This document shows positions 61,381 to 64,000 of a DNA stretch of 64,000 bases, piece after piece. The notes under the pieces were generated by a model that had not been told where the DNA came from, searched no databases, and worked only from the letters and a program-made list of their open reading frames with translations. A program made the position numbers and the translations under genes. Origin of the DNA: an uncultured Oscillibacter sp. (GTDB lineage: Bacteria > Bacillota > Clostridia > Oscillospirales > Oscillospiraceae); contig NZ_CAJTUX010000001.1 of NCBI RefSeq assembly GCF_910579365.1, positions 68,605 to 132,604 of the forward strand. The letters are read 5' to 3'. Within the stretch, counting starts at the first letter, position 1. The number at the start of each line of letters is the position of its first letter.

Positions 61381-61872
61381 ATCCTCCTGGGAAAGTATGA
61401 TCGCCTGGGTAACCGTACACAGCGCCGGCCGCCTCGTCATAGCTGACGCCTTTTTCCAGATAGGGGATCATCTTTTTCATAGCCGTCAACGAGAAATTCC
61501 CCGCTTTGTTGAACAACAGATGAAGCAGAGCTTGGATTACGGCGTCTTCCAGTTCCAGGCCGTCCAGCTGTTTCCGTCTCCCCTCATCTGCGGTCAGCCT
61601 GCGGGAAGGATGCCCCGCAGCCTGGATTCAGATATGATTCAGGTCCTGGCGCAGCTTGAAATACTCAAACGTGCAGCATGCTTTGAACGCCCGCAGTTCC
61701 GTTTGTTCAAATGTGCAGCCTCCCCACTGATTTCCCTTGCGGAAGGGACTGTCCCCGCTGGGAGAGCAGAATTTCGCAATAGCGGCGCCACTGATACCCA
61801 CGAGCTGCCATTCTGCCGCTGAGAGGCAAACAGCGCTTCCGCTTCCACCATATCCCGCGCAAGATATATGCA
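61381..61872 (-). pseudogene. cas9: cas9 internal fragment, frameshifted
   Basis: Reading leftwards in changing frames: MVEAEALFASQRQNGSSWVS (61851-61792), then YCEILLSQRG (about 61780), then GGCTFEQTELRAFKACC with TFEYFKLRQDLNHI and a stop (to 61628), then after the stop LEDAVIQALLHLLFNKAG and NFSLTAMKKMIPYLEKGVSY ending DEAAGAVYGYPGDH (to 61381). These blocks follow in order the Cas9 recognition-lobe region (in Neisseria Cas9: LLxxQRP, GHCTFEPAEPKAAK, ALRRIVPLMEQGKRYDEAC). About 165 of more than 1000 codons remain. RuvC-I, the bridge helix, HNH and the C-terminal half are gone. At least two frameshifts and one stop confirm decay. Confidence 0.85.
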
Positions 61873-61873
61873 C

Positions 61874-63025
61874 TCACGCCTGCATCCCTATAGACATACC
61901 GGCTTTCAGAATCCGCATCATGCGGGCCGTGCTCTCCTCCAAAGCCGGCGCGGCGTTGGCCATGGCGTCCTCCAGCGGCAGAATTCTGCTCACGGCGCTC
62001 ATAACACTCTCAACGCCGCAGTTCAAAAGCGCCTCCGCACCGTCTCCCAAAGCGCCGCCAATGGCCAGGACCGGCACGTCCCGAACCGCCTTTGTCCGGG
62101 CGGCAACACCGGCGGGCGCCTTTCCGAACGCCGATTGGGCGTCAATCCGGCCTTCGCCGGTGATGACCAGGTCCGCCGTTTCCACCAGCGCGTCAAATCC
62201 GGCAAGGTCCAGTACCAGATGGATTCCGGACCGAAGCTCCGCATGGCAAAACGCCAGCATGGAACAGGCAATCCCCCCGGCGGCTCCGGCTCCCTCCGTT
62301 TCCGCAGCGGCGCAGTCAAGCTGGTCCTTTAAAATGGCGGCATAGTGGGCCAGGGCGCTGTCCAGCTCCCGCACCTGCTGAGGGGCCGCTCCTTTTTGAG
62401 GGCTGAAAACCGCCGCCGCCCCCCGCTCTCCGCAGAGCTTGTTTTTTACGTCGCAGGCCAGGATAAATTGGCACGCGCGGGCCTCCGGCATAAGGCCCTT
62501 TGTCTCAATGCGGGCGAGCCTGGTCAATTCTCCGCCGCCATAGCCCAGCTCCCGCCCCGCTTCGTCCTGAAAAGAAACGCCCAGAGCCTGGGCAAGTCCC
62601 ATGCCGCCGTCTGTCGTGGCGGAGCCGCCAAGGCCCAGGACAATCTTTTTCGCGCCATGCTCCAACGCGTGGCGGATCAGCTCCCCCGTCCCGTAGCTAG
62701 TCGCCCGGACAGCGTCCCGCTCTTCCGCTCGCAGCAGCGGCAGGCCGGAGGCCGCAGCGGTTTCCACCACGGCGGTGTCCGCGTCCAGCACGCCGTATTC
62801 CGCGGTGATCGGGCGGCCCAGCGGATCATGCGCCGCAACGGCGCGCTTTTCCCCGTGAAAGATGGTCACCAGCGCGTCTACGGTCCCCTCCCCGCCGTCC
62901 GCCACCGGAAGCAGAATCGTTTCCGCCTGCGGAAACACGGACCGGACGCCGCGGGAAACCGCCTGCGCGGCTTCCGGGGCGGAACAGCTTCCCTTAAAGG
63001 AATCCATCGCGATCAGTACTCTCAT
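61874..63025 (-). CDS. Glycerate kinase (GarK/GlxK family)
   Basis: A 383-aa enzyme from the ATG at 63025 (AAGGAGG 7 nt upstream), phosphorylating D-glycerate with ATP. Blocks: MRVLIAMDSFKGSCSAPEAA, LPVADGGEGTVDAL, LGLGGSATTDGGMG, GAAAVFSPQKGA, and DLVITGEGRIDAQS near the C-terminal active site. Full length for the family. The stop abuts the cas9 fragment, so the deletion that made the scar ended just downstream of this gene. No neighbouring glycerate-pathway genes are seen. Confidence 0.92.
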   Translation of the reverse strand: MRVLIAMDSFKGSCSAPEAAQAVSRGVRSVFPQAETILLPVADGGEGTVDALVTIFHGEKRAVAAHDPLGRPITAEYGVLDADTAVVETAAASGLPLLRAEERDAVRATSYGTGELIRHALEHGAKKIVLGLGGSATTDGGMGLAQALGVSFQDEAGRELGYGGGELTRLARIETKGLMPEARACQFILACDVKNKLCGERGAAAVFSPQKGAAPQQVRELDSALAHYAAILKDQLDCAAAETEGAGAAGGIACSMLAFCHAELRSGIHLVLDLAGFDALVETADLVITGEGRIDAQSAFGKAPAGVAARTKAVRDVPVLAIGGALGDGAEALLNCGVESVMSAVSRILPLEDAMANAAPALEESTARMMRILKAGMSIGMQA

Positions 63026-63227
63026 CGTATTCCTCCTTGTGCGTTCGACGTTTCCATCAGACATTTCCGGCGGTCTCTTCCGGCTGTTTCAGTCCGGCAA
63101 GGTCCCGATCGTATTTGATCGCGGAGCTGTGGTCTCCCGGCCCGTCCTTTCCGCGCCGCCGGAGGACTCCCCTTGCGGCGTCTGCCATGTCCCGCACACT
63201 CGGACTGTGACGCTGCTTTTCGCAAGA

Positions 63228-63264
63228 GGAAAAACCGGCACTCCGTTTCATCGGAGTGCCGGTT
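63228..63264 (-). terminator. Terminator of the groEL gene
   Basis: AACCGGCACTCCG (63233-63245) pairs with CGGAGTGCCGGTT (63252-63264), with a T-run on the minus strand beyond the stem. The stretch 63026-63227 between it and glycerate kinase shows no supportable gene. Confidence 0.88.
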
Positions 63265-63299
63265 CCGTGCTTAGAGAAACTTCTTCAGGGCTCTCTCAA

Positions 63300-64000
63300 T
63301 CAATACATGCCGCCCATGTCGGGAGCCGCGGGAGCCGGAGCGGGAGGCTCGGGCTTGTCGGCCACCAGGGACTCGGTGGTCAGCACCATGCCGGCGACGG
63401 AGGCGGCGTTCTCCAGAGCGGAGCGCGTCACCTTGGCGGGGTCGATGATACCGGCGGCCACCATGTCGCAGTATTCCTCCTTATAGGCGTCGAAGCCATA
63501 GCCCTTCTCGCCGGAGCGGACCTTCTCCAGAATGACGGAGCCGTCCAGGCCGGCGTTGGCGGCGATCTGGCGGATGGGGGCCTCCAGGGCCTTGGCCACG
63601 ATGCGGACGCCGGTCTTCTCGTCGCCCTCCACGCCGTTCACCAGAGACTCCACGGCGGGAATGACGTTGACGAAGATGGTGCCGCCGCCGGCGACCACGC
63701 CTTCCTCCACAGCGGCGCGGGTTGCGTTCAGGGCGTCCTCGATGCGGAGCTTCTTCTCCTTCATCTCCGTCTCGGTAGCGGCGCCCACCTTGATAACGGC
63801 CACACCGCCGGCCAGCTTGGCCAGACGCTCCTGGAGCTTCTCCTTGTCATAGTCGCTGGTGGTGCTGGCGATCTGAGAGCGGATCTGGGCAACCCGGTCC
63901 TTGATGGCCTGAGAATCGCCCGCGCCGTCCACGATGGTGGTGGTCTCCTTGGTGACCTTCACCTGACGGGCACGGCCCAGCAGGGAGATGTCGGCGGTCT
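63300..64000 (-). CDS. groEL: 60-kDa chaperonin GroEL, C-terminal part (runs off the right edge)
   Basis: The frame is open to the window edge and gives the last 233 or so residues of Gro[44 protein letters not shown] with [28 protein letters not shown] and [20 protein letters not shown], ending in the typical Gly/Met-rich tail PDMGGMY. The N-terminal apical and equatorial parts and groES lie outside. Part of the ATP-dependent folding chamber. Confidence 0.97.
   Translation of the reverse strand, partial: TADISLLGRARQVKVTKETTTIVDGAGDSQAIKDRVAQIRSQIASTTSDYDKEKLQERLAKLAGGVAVIKVGAATETEMKEKKLRIEDALNATRAAVEEGVVAGGGTIFVNVIPAVESLVNGVEGDEKTGVRIVAKALEAPIRQIAANAGLDGSVILEKVRSGEKGYGFDAYKEEYCDMVAAGIIDPAKVTRSALENAASVAGMVLTTESLVADKPEPPAPAPAAPDMGGMY

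Noticed and set aside
1..64000. tRNA and rRNA genes
   Set aside because: No T-loop-like or conserved rRNA blocks were noticed on reading; a covariance scan would be needed to exclude small RNA genes fully.

Overview
The window is about 60 percent GC and reads as chromosome of a strictly anaerobic Gram-positive gut bacterium, most likely a clostridial Oscillospiraceae (inference). Supporting signs are strong AGGAGG ribosome binding sites, a six-gene Rnf complex, class III ribonucleotide reductase, S-layer-homology (SLH) proteins, several TRAP transporters and a SpoVB-like flippase. No rRNA or tRNA gene was seen.

Layout. 1-2.0 kb: an edge-truncated gene, then fossils of a tripartite tricarboxylate transporter and an M20 peptidase. 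2.0-14.6 kb: a signalling island made of a TIR-FHA protein convergent with a seven-gene operon (FHA with a phosphosite-like repeat tail, FHA, small membrane protein, membrane Ser/Thr kinase with a beta-propeller-like sensor, large SLH surface protein, RyR-domain protein, DHH phosphoesterase) behind a consensus promoter. 14.7-19.5 kb: a sialic-acid-type TRAP transporter divergent from YhcH and N-acetylneuraminate lyase. 20.0-25.1 kb: rnfCDGEAB. 25.4-29.6 kb: an Asp/Glu racemase-family protein, a flippase and a KdpD/KdpE-like two-component pair. 29.7-33.0 kb: nrdD-nrdG-xre with NrdR-box-like sites.

33.0-42.3 kb: a tyrosine recombinase gene, then a 249-bp segment bounded by 23-bp inverted repeats that carries a promoter and a strong hairpin, then a 2585-aa SLH adhesin. 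This has the architecture of a phase-variation promoter switch. 42.3-48.3 kb: an iron/phosphonate-type ABC importer with an MBL hydrolase and its own LacI regulator. 48.6-55.8 kb: a MATE exporter, then a TAXI-TRAP importer with an M24 peptidase, divergent from a LysR regulator. 55.9-59.8 kb: a NagD-like phosphatase and a binding-protein/chemoreceptor pair.

60.0-61.9 kb is a genomic scar: a 5'-truncated ferredoxin, an Rrf2 regulator, and fossils of a type II CRISPR-Cas locus (one intact 36-bp repeat, one degenerate repeat, a hairpin-rich tract, and a frameshifted internal cas9 fragment). The window closes with glycerate kinase and the 3' part of groEL.

The most notable signals are the TIR/RyR/DHH/FHA/kinase island, the recombinase-linked invertible promoter and the cas9/CRISPR fossil. 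Functions for the first two are inferred from domains and layout and have not been shown.
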